From the NCBI GenBank assembly GCA_930367205.1, contig OV884015.1, forward strand, positions 35,641,288-35,705,287: a DNA stretch of 64,000 bases. Direction: 5' to 3'. Numbering within the stretch: the first letter of the stretch is position 1; each line of letters begins with the position of its first letter. The stretch is from Acanthosoma haemorrhoidale. Its lineage: Eukaryota > Arthropoda > Insecta > Hemiptera > Acanthosomatidae. Of this stretch, positions 25,445-37,130 are shown in pieces. The translations under genes were made by a program, and so were the position numbers. Below the pieces are notes generated by a model that was not told where the DNA came from, searched no databases, and worked only from the letters and a program-made list of their open reading frames with translations.

Positions 25445-25980
25445 TTTTTAGTGGGAGACTGTTGTCAGACTCTGCCACCAGCAAACCAGACGAATTTACC
25501 TCAGCTGCCTCACCGACAGGAAACAGATATCGGTTCTCCGGAAACATGTTTGGCTTCAGGTAGATGTTAGCGTCGTCGTCCCAGCTAAGAAGCCCTCTGG
25601 TGACTGTTTATACCCAAGGCGTGCGCTTGCAGAACCTAATGACTTAGAAAGCACGACATGCTCGCAAAATTGAGCCTGGTTTCTCCTATTTACGAGATGC
25701 AAGGTTCTCGCTGCAGCCCTTCTGTCATTTGGCATGTTCCTCTAGAGCCTTTAACCGGTCAGCGTGCTCAAAAGAGATCACCACCTTCTTTGCTAGTGTG
25801 TAATTCAACTCACTGACCTCCTTCCTAAGTCCGTTCACAAACGAAACGAGAGGCTTCAGCTACCCGACCTCCTCCTTCAGGTATTTCAACGATGACATTA
25901 AACCCACCACGCAATTCCTCAAAGAGCTGTCAGTGGTTCTGGGTGGGTTCGCACTGACAACACCAGATTGATGGACGGCC
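25445..25980 (-). pseudogene. Degenerate coding block, probably LINE ORF1
   Basis: This is a GC-richer block. On the minus strand, broken frames read LRKEVSELNYTLAKKV, then FEHADRLKALEEHAK (coiled-coil like), and nearer the low-coordinate end NIYLKPNMFPENRYLFPVGEAAEV. In-frame stops are present. It lies just upstream of, and in the same orientation as, the LINE endonuclease at 24.9 kb, so ORF1 of the same element is the simplest reading. A relic of an unrelated gene cannot be excluded. Confidence 0.4.
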
Positions 25981-26805
25981 GTTTTCACCATTCAGAAAAT
26001 ATTGCTGGCCTGGTATCTTTCGACTCTTTGGGGTCTGTAACTATGGTGACCCATCTCTAATGGTACACATAGTCACAACGGGAGCCGGGAGTTTAAACTG
26101 ATTTTGCATAGGGAGGTCCCTTAACCACTATGCTATTGAGAGGATGTTGTTACAGTTATAATTAAATTGAAGAAGAGAAAAAAAAATCTGATCCACCCGC
26201 CAGCATTCTGTTGAGTTGAGAACAATATCTCTTTGTATAAAGTGAAAGACTAGAAGCACGCAGAGCTTCCGATTTCCACAGACAATGCTATCTCATTGCA
26301 AAATCTAATTTATCTAAGCTTTTAATATCTGAGCAAGTAGTATTCTTTGTCATTACCAAGGTTTATTTTCTTCTCTCCAGTCTATAAGATCATCACATTA
26401 TTTTTTTAAAGTAACGTCCTTGCCTTCTTCTCCATAGCCGGTAAGGCTACAATACGGTAGGCAAATTAGGAAATTCCTAGACTCTATGTTTACTTGTCAT
26501 GGTATAATATGAATTTTATTAAAATTATATAGCGTTCTTCTAGGAAACTAATCATACAGGATAGATTGTAATTTTCCTCAAATAAACATTTTTAGAAAAG
26601 AGAATAATAACTTAAGAAGGGAATAATTTCTCAAGGGCTTAACCGGTCAAGAAAATTAATATTTGAGATTCCAAATACGGTTCTCCATTCTTCTACTTCG
26701 GAGGAAACAGGACTCATCATTACTAATGCTTTCCCATTACATAATTCTAACTTTTTCTCTAAATAAAACGCAATGAAAAGCATTTAGGAACTTACTAAGA
26801 ATATG

Positions 26806-27626
26806 CAATGGCGTACCCAAAAGAAACCGAACTATTTTTGTACAAAGTGATTTATTTAATTTTTTTTACAAAAAAAAAAAAAAAAGAAAGAATTTAATAT
26901 CCTTCAAAGTACTCTCCATTACAATAGTTGTACTTTCAATACTCTAGTCCAATGTTTTATTCCACTGTTCCTTTTGGATGCCAGATCTTCAACGTCCGCA
27001 AAACGCTTTACTTTCATTTCCCTTTTCATTCGAGGGAATAAAAAGAAGTAACAGCGAACTAGATCGTGTAAATAGGGAGGATGGGGCACAGTGGTCATAC
27101 CATTTTTGGTCAAAAAGCGGCGCACCGAGCAGGCTGTGTGAGCGAGAGGGCTATCCTTCTCATCCCCAAATCTTCACTTAAAATTCGCTGTACTGAACTC
27201 CAACTCACTCCAGATTACCTCCACAACTTCTTAAATGGTCAGTCTTCGATCTTCCAGGACGATTTCGCTAATTTTTTCGACATTCTCGTTAGTTTGAGCG
27301 ATCGAAGGACGGAGTTTGAGCGTAGCATCATCCTTTTAGGCTACTTTCAACATTCCAAGAGTTTCTGTGTATTTTCCTCGACCAGGAAGCAAAACATCAC
27401 GGCCGTGCGCTCTTCACGAAAATCAGCCAACGCAAAAACCATGAGCGCGCAAAACAACTGCCAAAAATAAATTAAAACAAGGAGAACGGAATCTTCTCCA
27501 TAGACTGCGCTTGGCATATCTGACTGGTGAAAAGTTGCTTGACAGCAAGTTAAAGTTGGGCGAAATCCTATTACTACAAAAACTCCACCACATAAATCAC
27601 TTGGGTTTCTTTTGGGTACTGCCTCG
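26806..27626 (-). mobile_element. Second mariner-family transposon, decayed and deleted
   Basis: Inverted ends share GTACCCAAAAGAAACC. The right end (CGAGGCAGTACCC when read inward) is followed by TA at 27,627; the left end is eroded. On the minus strand, sequence near 27,330-27,245 reads like the second helix-turn-helix of mariner (NENVEKISEIVLEDRRLT). Nearer the left end, PHPPYLHDLV then YFFLFPRMKREMK (27,125-26,919) matches the third catalytic aspartate region, with the aspartate itself changed. The 821-base length, the stops and the frameshifts show a non-functional, deleted copy. Its ends differ from the 14 kb element, so it is a different lineage. Confidence 0.85.
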
Positions 27627-27629
27627 TAT

Positions 27630-28790
27630 AACTGCCCGAAACATCATAACAGTATTTGTTATTAATGCATTTAACTCCAAGTAATACCACCTAAACCTCA
27701 ATCAAAGTCAACCCTGGTTTCAAACATCACTTCAGAATTATCTTTTCTTCAGTCGCCACAACAGTCACTCAGTATATCCTTTTATTTTTATAATATCTCG
27801 AATCATTAAGTTGTCAATAACCTAAAATGTTACTACTGTGTTGTTTAACCCCACCTTAATCATGTATTTTTCAACATTATATTTCATTATCATCATGTAT
27901 CTCAGTGCTTTTCTTTATTTCTTACAATTACATTTTACTTAACCATCAATATACAGTCCACTCAATCATTAATTTCAGTTCTCATGTTTCACATAAATTG
28001 CCAGAACCTAAAACTTACTTTTTTGTTCTTTTAGTAATATTGTAATCCCTCTAAGTTATAGCACTTGGTTTCACGCCTGAGAAAGGTTTCCTAATAGTTC
28101 AGGATATATTCGTTCAAAATATATATAAAACATGAAATGGTAAAATGGTGCCGAGTGTGCTTATACGTAAAATAAATACGTTAAAATTTGTGGGAAAACA
28201 CAAGAAAATTTGACTTTTCTTTCAACCTTTTTCAGTATTCCAGTACGTAGATCCCTAGTGTCATTCATTGAGCATGGGATTCCCCACGATGGGAAACCCC
28301 ATATATGCTAGTAACATCACGGAAGAGGGTAATCTATGGGTGCAATCTTGCTATTTTTTTTGCACGTTGTCGACACCTGCTACTGAATTGCAATTATTCG
28401 TCCAGATATTACCGTATACAACTTCGATGTTGAAGGACAAAGATGAAATATCCTAGCTAAGAAAATTGAATCATGTAAAGGAGCTGAGGTCAAAGAATAA
28501 GACTATTGGTTGTAAATATTTTTGATTATTGACCGTTTTTTAATATTAATTATTGCTGGCTTGCAAAGGAATCCACTAGACAATTTAGATGAGTATATTG
28601 AGGATACTCGGATAATAATTGCCCAGCACTAAGGAAAGGCTCTAGTTTCAATCAGGTAATGTGCGAACTTCTTTCGTTCATTGTCACTCGGTGCTGCTGT
28701 ACAGGCATGTGGGCTTTAGCATTTACCTGATATGTTTGCCGCGGTTGCTTAATTCTTCCACCTTGCGTTGGTTATTTGAAAGTATTTTCA
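27630..28790. other. No gene seen
   Basis: AT-rich, with only short frames (the longest about 62 codons near 28.3 kb), none recognisable. Confidence 0.5.
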
Positions 28791-28794
28791 ACTA

Positions 28795-28915
28795 TAAACT
28801 TTATTTTAATAAAATTACCATCTGCTTTTTTGGGCAATAAGTAATTGTGATAAACGTTCTCATTCATATCATATTTACAATTTACATTCACTCACTCATT
28901 CACACAGTATAATGA
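28795..28915 (-). repeat. Dispersed 3'-end-like repeat, copy 3
   Basis: It matches copy 2 over about 110 bases, including GGGCAATAAGTAATTGTGAT and CACTCACTCATTCA. The A-tail is lost. Confidence 0.65.
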
Positions 28916-31900
28916 ACTATTTAAAAATGTGTAATGAAGTGTAATAATCAAATAAAAATTGAGGAAAGGACAAGAGAGAAAATTCTCCAATATTACTGAG
29001 CTTATTAATATCAATTTATTTTATGTAAAATAAAATAAAACTCTTCATTCAGACAGATGAAAAGAAAACCACTTTGAACTGAATTTAAACAATGTAAACA
29101 AATTTAAAAAAAATTCTTTAAATATATCGCATTAAAAAATTGTAAACTACCTAAATGTACATTAATTACGATAATTAATATAGAAATTGCTGAAAATAAA
29201 AATAAATAATCAATAAAATTGTAATTTTAGCAATTAGCAGAATCAAAGTTATAATGTTGTGTTTGGAAGTGAACTTCGTTTGTTAATGATGTACAAATTG
29301 TTTATTAATTCTATATCCTTAATTCTTACTTCAAAATAAGCTTCAATGAGTATTACTACTTTTTTGTGCCAGGCAATGGTCCTTTTATATTACAACCCAT
29401 TATTATAAGTATAGGCTAAATTTAGTTTTAATTGCGAATTCTACTCAAGTGTTTTACGAGACTTAGGTACGAGAGTTGAAAAAAATAATACATTTTCTAT
29501 AACGAAAGTTTAGGTTAAATGTTATTTCCAAATAAAATCTATAATCTGATAGTTGATGAAAGCTGAACCTTTTTTGACCAAATAGTAGTTGAAAGGTGAT
29601 GAGGCACCTGTTAAGGGGTAAAGGTGGACAATTGAAGTACCTTGGGTACGTACTAAGGCGCTATTGGGCGACGGCGATAGTTCGTGTTGAGATTCCCAAT
29701 CGATGACAATTGATTATCTTGATATCCATCTGATTCTTTTTATTAGTTGTATATAATATAATCGTATTATATATTTTGAACACCCTGAGTAAACGAGAAT
29801 CTGTTCGTAAGAAATTAAATTATGAGAGAAGTGGTCGTCATTGTGTATGGACACTTATAAGTACTTATGTTACTTGTAACATGTTCATAGTTGAACTCTC
29901 CGGTTGAGAACTAACTAATGTCTGACTGAAAAAAGTGGTTTAGTTTTCATGAACTTTGGTTCCTGGCGAAACACCTGATTAAAATATTTCACTGAATAAC
30001 CAATGGAAATAAAAGTGATAAATTGAAAGATATTCGTTATCGCTAATTGCGATTTTCTTTTCGCAATCAAATTTTCAAACAATTAATCAAATCAATCTGT
30101 TTGAAACTATATTTTCTTTTAACCAAGCCGAATTAAATGTAGTGAGATTACAATTGACAATTGACATCAATGAAGAATTAAAAAGAAATGCCGGATTGAA
30201 TTAATTGAAATGGTGAATAAAATTTCATATGGTTGGAAATTAAATTAATTTGATGACCAAATCTGCAGACAAAATCGAATCATGAATAGTAATATCTACT
30301 TATAAGATAAAACATTTAATGCAGTTTTTCAATTGCACCTGAACAATTGCCGATTTAAAGTCACTAAACGGAAGCCATATAAGATTTTAATTTCCAATTT
30401 TTCTTGCCAGGTTGATGTATGTTAACACAAAAATTTACTCAAAAAAATACGATTTCTTGACCCAACAATGGAAATCACGTATTTCATAACGTTCTAGCCA
30501 ATTTCAATAAATTTATTTTTTTCAATATTTAAAATATTTCATATGGTTGTTGATGCGTTTTATCAGTGAACGAAATAAAATGTTAAGTGAAATGGATAAA
30601 ATGGGAGTAGTTTTTATTAAAATACTGAGTGGTTTTTTCATAATCATTTAATATTTAAGGGGTTTCTTATGTATCTCTAAATATTGTTTGTTCGCTTTAT
30701 ACGTTCTTTATTTTTTGTTTATATGTTTCAAAAAGTTTAGCTCCTATATGGCGTACTGGACACATTTTGTCTTACCGTGTATCTAACACTATAGAAAAAA
30801 TTTTTGAGTCTACAGTATATTTAAAGAAATGGGTGAATAGTTGATACTGTTTATCTTACCAAAAGTCATTAAGTATCTGAATGCTACAGTCATCAGATCA
30901 TTATCTGTAACGGCATTACCTTCAAATGCCTTACATCATCGCTCCGTCATTTCAGCCTACTATCAATCTGGGGAGTAATATGAGATTATAACGCTCAGGT
31001 AAAATCTACGTTGCAATCATTAATTCAACTGTCATCAACACATCGTTTGCGTGAACTGTTTCTTCCTTTACCTGCTTAATTACCAGGAATAATGACTATT
31101 TCATAATTTGCTATCCATTCCGCACACATGGAGAGTCTTCCATATATCCTCGTCAAAATACCGTTATTCACTCTTAATGCATGACGTTATTGTGTTCCTG
31201 TTTCAGCAGAGGATGTAAAACGGGACTAAGAAGGTGTTTGTGTAGTTTTAATTGTATTTACAAGTACATATGTAGCAGTGACGCTGCTACATGGTATGAG
31301 ATCTCCCGGTTGACAATTCTGCAGGTGAATTCGGGGGGATCCCTGAGTTATGTATATGTGACTACATAGTACGAATGTGCTTATAATTACTGTATGGATG
31401 AGGGGTTGAATGCAATATTGTAAATATCGTATGGACGAGATCATTTATCATAATTATATATTGTAACATTCATGATATTTGAGAATATCAAGATCATGAC
31501 CCTCACATATGGTAAGGGTCATTTTCCCTTATACTCCTAGGAGTGGGGATGAGCTGAAAACCAGCCTTAGCCAAGCCTTCGATAAGAACGCAGTGGCAAG
31601 CTCCCGAATTGGCGGTTACCATACTATTGAGAACCAATAGTAGAAATTAACGTTGGCTGGATTACAGGAAGAGAAGAGAAGAAAAGCAGTTGAACGTTAT
31701 TGAATACCATGGTGTGTTGAGACAGATGGGCGGATAAGTTGTAGGTTGGGGTTATGAATATTGTTTATTATTATGGATCCATTCAAAAAATTGAGCTCAA
31801 ATTCATGTTTTGTAATTAGCAGTAGCTATCATAATTTAAAAGGAATTGAATGTTTTTTTATACTTTTTGTCAGTACTCTATGTTAATTATAATTATTTGT

Positions 31901-34159
31901 CATAACCATTTTATTTGAATATATATCACAATTCCTAGTTTCTCAATTTATTAATAACCACAACATTAGCCTTGAGATTGGGCGATTCAATTGGGATAAA
32001 TTCCTATGTCAAAGACATAAAAAAATTTGAATTAAAGATCTCATGACGGACCTGCCAAATTAGTTAAGTTAAATTGATCAAATAAAGTAAAAAGAGAGAT
32101 GGTAAAAAATGAGGTAGGTTACAATATATTGTTCTATTAGGGTAGATGAGGTACTTTTCTACGAATAAAAGTTATAAAAAAAATGTATAAGTAAAACAAA
32201 TACTGGGTTAAAGAATAAGCTTGATAGGATTGTATGATGGAAGTCATTCTTGGGTACTTTTCCACCAAACGTTGACAGTAACAGTGCAATTACAAGGAGT
32301 ATAATTTGAAATAATTGGCAAGGAACTACACCCGTGAAGAAAATCCCCAGCGACGAACAAAACAGGATCTCCTTATGGTGCAAGGGAATAATAAAAAAAA
32401 CGTTCCACTGAGGGGTGTTACGTGAAAAGCGGGATGGTATCTCCGATCTGATTTAAAATACTTTTCAAGGCCGCATCTATTTCACGGTTCGGTGGGCTTC
32501 CCACTGGGCTAACTCACAAAAGAGCATAAATCTAGGGACGCCTTCACCAAAAAAAAAAAAAAAGAAAGCGCTACCTTTGTGGCAGTACAGTGCACCTTTG
32601 TTATTGGAAAAAATAAGTAAATTAAAAAACACTAATCTAGGCTATAAATAATAATCCACCCTTTAACCTAAAAAGAATTTTATTCTGTTTTTAAGAGTTG
32701 AAGATGTTCTTTATAATATTCAACTACTTTCCATCGAAACGTTCTGTAACCTAACGATATTGATTTTAACCCAGAAACAATTTCTTTCCTCAATGAAAGG
32801 AATCTGATTATGTTGTTTTTCGGCTTCTTTAGAAAATTATAAAGTTTACTGTATAAAAGTATACCTTATTACCTTATATTATAAAATTATAAGGGTATAT
32901 AATAAATCATACATATTGATTCCACCATTCGCTGTTACGAAAAAACCTACGCACAACTGGTTTTCCATTTAAAGAATTTTTTCAATACACAGATCTTTCC
33001 AACCATCAATGCAGTGTTTAGCTCCTAGCACTCCTGATATTTTTGATACCTTAGTTGTTACTTATCATTCTTTTGTAAGGCTTTGTCTTTCCATCTCTTT
33101 AACAGTTTTTTTTTCTTTGCCTTCCACGCTTATTCTAAAATTTCTTGGGGAAATATTCTGGACGCGATTCTTTTTACACTGCCACAACCTTTATTAAAAT
33201 TTTGTTAGGGTTTATTTGATTTTTTCAAAAACGGAAACCCTGATGTTTTCACCTCTCTGCCCACCTTTTTTGGCCCTTGAGGATCCTCTGTTCAACCTAG
33301 AGACATGAAATTTCCATAAACACGATTTAATGTTATTCATTAATTACATCAATTAAAAAATGGCTGGTTTGCTGTTGTATTGTAAAATTAAATATTTTGA
33401 CGTCCTGATAAATATTATGTGGTCTGTATTTTAAACTTACAAAAGTCATAAAAATGAATTGAGTTTGACGTATATTTTCGCCTTAATTAAAACTTCATGT
33501 AAATCGTTAGCATTACAGTGAAATAAGGTTCGTCGTAAAATCGTGGGCGCAACTATTTTTTCAGCCCTTTACCGCTTGTTACATCGTACTTAATTTGAGC
33601 TTTTTACGTGTATGAGAGACAGCTAAATTTACATCTACAACTAAATTTAACTACAAATCAACAATTTCCTGCGTAAGATCAACATGTTATGAATTTGTTC
33701 AGCTACCGTAGGCTGGAAATCAGATGGCAACGAACGGGAGTGACTACCCTGGGAACAATTAAGGAAAGGAATTTTATAGCCAGGCTATAAAATTGAGATT
33801 CGATCCTCCTCGTTACTTAAGGAGGCCTTAAAACGAGTTTTACTCGCCAGAGATTCATTACCATACGAGTAATAAAATAAATCTACTCTAGCACGGTCTG
33901 CTAGTTGTGCGAGTACTTAAGAATTTATAGATACATACACCTGTCGTGGCTGAATTCATTTTATGAAGGTATGCAAAGGTGTCTAAACTATTCAACCGGA
34001 ATAATATAGTAACAACATAAATCCTATGGCTCAAAAGGTTTATCCGAAGTGAATTTGTATTGTTCCGATGAATAAATAATGTTAGGCACAAAGAACATTA
34101 AAAAGTATTTTTTTATTGACCTTCTTATGTTCTTTGGGAGCTGGGAGGGGCATAAGTAG
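28916..34159. other. Long gene-poor AT-rich stretch
   Basis: No exon or recognised element. A GC-richer patch at about 32.40-32.55 kb ends in fifteen A (32,549-32,563) and may be an unclassified retroposon. A weak AT-rich repeat member lies at 33.35-33.42 kb. Frames at 31.2 and 33.0 kb look like chance. Confidence 0.45.
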
Positions 34160-35056
34160 TTAAAACATCGATATTTACCATCGATTTGACGATAATATCG
34201 ACCTGAAAACTCCGATGAGTATTTTTAAAAAAACATAGTTTAAGATAATCAGGCAAAATTCACTAATAAACTGAAATATTTCCATGAAAACTATCGATGT
34301 TTGGGAAATTAGGCTGGTGTAAATAAAATTATATCTTATATCCAAGGTAGGCCTATATTAATCTTATTTAGTTAAAAGAAGGTTTGTATACATTGGTCTT
34401 TAGTTTGGGTTTAGAGGTAAAACATAGGCCTACAAACACAGAAACATAAAAAAACAGGTTAAATATTCTTTGTAAGTCCTGAAAAAGAGTTAAAATTTAT
34501 CTTATAATAAACATCAACTATTTATAAAATTTGTATTAAAATATATTTCTGTACCTCGGAGGGATACAACACGAGCTCCTTTGGATTCGTCCCACATAAT
34601 ACAATGGACTGACAAATCAGAAGAATCAAAAAGGGTGTAATTCAACGTCCAAAGTTTTCTCTTGTAAAAGCTTATGCAATTTGTTATAAGGGGTGACGGC
34701 AAACATTTTTGAAGATCACCCGTTAATACCTTAAGTGTTGTATCCCTCCGAGGTACAGATTTAAACTTAGTTTGTTAAAACTTTACTTAGGCCTAATACC
34801 TGAGGTGAAAAAAACATATAGTACTCAACTCACAGCCTAACTCTGCAATTACAATCCACAAATCATCGACGTGTTTTTGAAAGCAATATTCTATCAATAC
34901 TTTCTCAATGTCCAACTCAGTATGTCAATTCATCAAAATAAATCAAAAAAAAAATATTGTAAATACTTAAAAACATCGATGTAGCAAAAACATAATTTGT
35001 TTTCCATCAATATAGAAATCATCGATCTTTTAAAAACATATCGATGCTCAACCCTA
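34160..35056. repeat. ATCGAT-rich region surrounding the inverted-repeat element
   Basis: Six exact ATCGAT hexamers occur at 34,167, 34,180, 34,293, 34,975, 35,021 and 35,040, in two clusters on either side of the 34.55-34.76 kb element. The clusters have partial inverted similarity (CATCGATAT on the left, GCATCGATAT reading inward on the right). This could be a larger transposon with subterminal repeats into which the smaller element inserted. I could not define clean ends. Confidence 0.35.
34549..34758 (-). mobile_element. 210-bp inverted-repeat element enclosing a transposase core fragment
   Basis: Two perfect 24-base inverted repeats (CTGTACCTCGGAGGGATACA plus CAC) bound the element, and each is flanked by ATTT, a possible 4-base target duplication. 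Nearly all of the 160 bases between them are open on the minus strand and read DLQKCLPSPLITNCISFYK, then KLWTLNYTLFDSSD and VHCIMWDESKGAR. This pattern (LPTP, FYKR-LW-YN, W-E-GRG) is one I recognise from the catalytic core of a widespread arthropod DDE-type transposase family that I cannot name precisely. Coding sequence abuts both repeats, so this looks like an extreme internal deletion derivative or a captured fragment. Confidence 0.7.
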
Positions 35057-35059
35057 AGT

Positions 35060-36017
35060 GAGCCACTCACTTCAATTTACGAAACTGAAATAAATTCACA
35101 TTCCGTCTAAGGTTTTGCGCCCAGAACCTTCATACTACAATTTACTTGAGGAGGCTACAGAGTCGCCGATTTCGAAATAACTTTTTTTGACGATACTGCA
35201 TGTGCCAGAGTGTTATTGTCAATGTCCTTAGGAGCCAAGAAAAATAAAAATTTCTTTTATGAAACTGAGTTTTTAGAAAATCATTCCTGACTTAGTTCTG
35301 AGTGGAAAATCAAGTCATTATACATCATCCGATTTAGTTTTTTAAACTACGAAAGACAGTATGCTGGATTGCTCTAAATGACTACAGCTTTTTGAAAATT
35401 AATGTGAAATCCCCAAAATAATATCTCGGGGCTGACTGACCTTAAGTACTCAGTTAGTTTAGAGTACAATAGAATAAAATAAATTATCTATTGTTGTTGT
35501 ATGTGATTTCACTACGGGAATGTCCTACAAATGAAGCTCTGACTACACTATTGCTATGACCGAAAACCAAAGGGAGAGGCTGTATTTTCATACATCGTCA
35601 GTATATTCTGCAATAGCAGTCATAAAAATATTTCAATTGATCTTAAAGTTTAAAGGCCTTAAAATATGTTACAGTTTTTTGGTTTAAATTCAGTAACGTG
35701 AACTATAAAAAAAAAGTAACCGTGAAAAATTAGTGAAAAGCGTGCCTATTCCTAGTCCCCTGCTCAGGAGATATTTTTATGATTCAAATTTCTGATTTTT
35801 CCTCTTAACTAAGGACCTATTTAAGACTGTAACAAAACCATTTCTAAAATATTCTAAATACATTTTTGAGAACCAGCTATGAACATCTTGTATTTAACAC
35901 GTCCGTAAGCCAGAATTATTTTTTATTAAATTTCATAGTTTTAGATAATTACATTTTTTAAATAGCAATTTTCGGTTGCTAAAATGTTGTGTGTTGTTTA
36001 AAATGAAGTAGATTGAT
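35060..36017. other. No feature seen
   Basis: AT-rich sequence up to the left end of the Merlin element. Confidence 0.5.
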
Positions 36018-37130
36018 GGGTCTTTTTGGGAATAGGGACCCCACTGATATCTAGACAATGTTTTGGTTATTTTGCCACCTTTGACCTTTCCTGTAAAATG
36101 TTTATCTATATTTTGACCCGTCTTAGTGAACCTTGGTACCTGATAATATTTCAGTTAAGTTTGAAATCCGCAAGGAACCATCATGCCGTTATTTGATTTA
36201 GCTGCTGGAGTAGATACGAAGGAAAAAGCGGTTTTGTTTCTTCAATCTAAGGGGGTTTTGCATAGTAAAGAATGTGTTTTAATGGCCATCAAATGAAACT
36301 TTATCTAGGCGAAAAGGATAGATGGAGATGCAACGTGAGAGGATGCGAAGAAACCTTTGGATTGAGAAAAGGAACATTTTTAGAAAACAGGAATTTCCCA
36401 TTTAATAAATTTGTTATTTTGCTATACTGCTGGACAAAAGGATATACATATACTAAATTTTGTCAAGAGGAACTAGAATTAGCTACCAATACTATTACAG
36501 ATTGAAGAAATATGTTTTGAGAAGGTTGTGCAGATCATTTATTAAAAAAATTCAGAAAGATCGGAGGGCCAGGGAAAACAGGTGAAATAGACGAATCGAG
36601 TTTTTCTTGGCGCAATAATCCGGTTGTAGAGTTTATCCTAATCAATGGGTCTTCGGAGGTGTTTTTCGGGAAGATAAACAATGCTTCATGTATTGCGTGC
36701 CAGACCGTACATCGGAAACACCACTGAAAACAATATCAGAATGTATTCACCCCGGCACAACTATTCCTCCTCCCGCATTTTTAACATACCCGGAATGAAT
36801 TACCGAGAATGAATTACTGTGAATCATTCATACACAACGAATTGAATCCTTATGAACACAAGCAATGGCAAGAAACAAAAAAGAACATGGTACAAGAAGA
36901 AGTTTGATAGACTCATATTTGTGTGAATTTTTATGGCGTAACAGAAATAGCGGTAATAAATTGTTCAATCAATTAATAAATGACATTGTACATTTTTGGC
37001 CACAAGAATAAATATGTTCAAACACTAAAACATCTTTTACTAAACACTTTCCCCGAATCTTTCATTTACAGATAGAAAGACAAGAGAATTTATTAAAAAC
37101 AATCAGGGGTCTCTATTCCCAAAAAGACCC
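36018..37130 (+). mobile_element. Merlin-superfamily DNA transposon, degenerate
   Basis: An 1,113-base element has 25-base terminal inverted repeats beginning GGGTCTTTTTGGGAATAG, with one mismatch. Flanking bases (GATTGAT left, GATTTGAT right) could be an eroded 8-base target duplication, as Merlin makes 8-9-base duplications. The internal reading frame is a Merlin/ISXO2-type transposase (see separate entry). TIR length and element size fit the superfamily. Confidence 0.9.
36183..36800 (+). pseudogene. Merlin (ISXO2-like) transposase pseudogene
   Basis: The frame opens MPLFDLAAGVDTKEKAVLFL at 36,183. A frameshift near 36,272 moves it to MCFNGHQMKLYLGEKDRWRC, with the Cys/His zinc-ribbon (C-x3-H, C-x4-C) and GTFLENRNFPFNK typical of ISXO2-like transposases. 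An in-frame TGA at 36,503-36,505 stands where a tryptophan is expected. Beyond it, shifted frames still show GPGKTGEIDES (first catalytic Asp), QWVFGG, CVPDRTSETPL and IHPGTTI, the normal order in the DDE domain. The region of the last catalytic residue is unreadable. Several frameshifts and stops make it inactive. In prokaryotes relatives are IS1016-type insertion sequences; here the context is eukaryotic. Confidence 0.88.

Noticed and set aside
27081..27470. 129-codon plus-strand open frame
   Set aside because: Antisense to the second mariner transposase relic.
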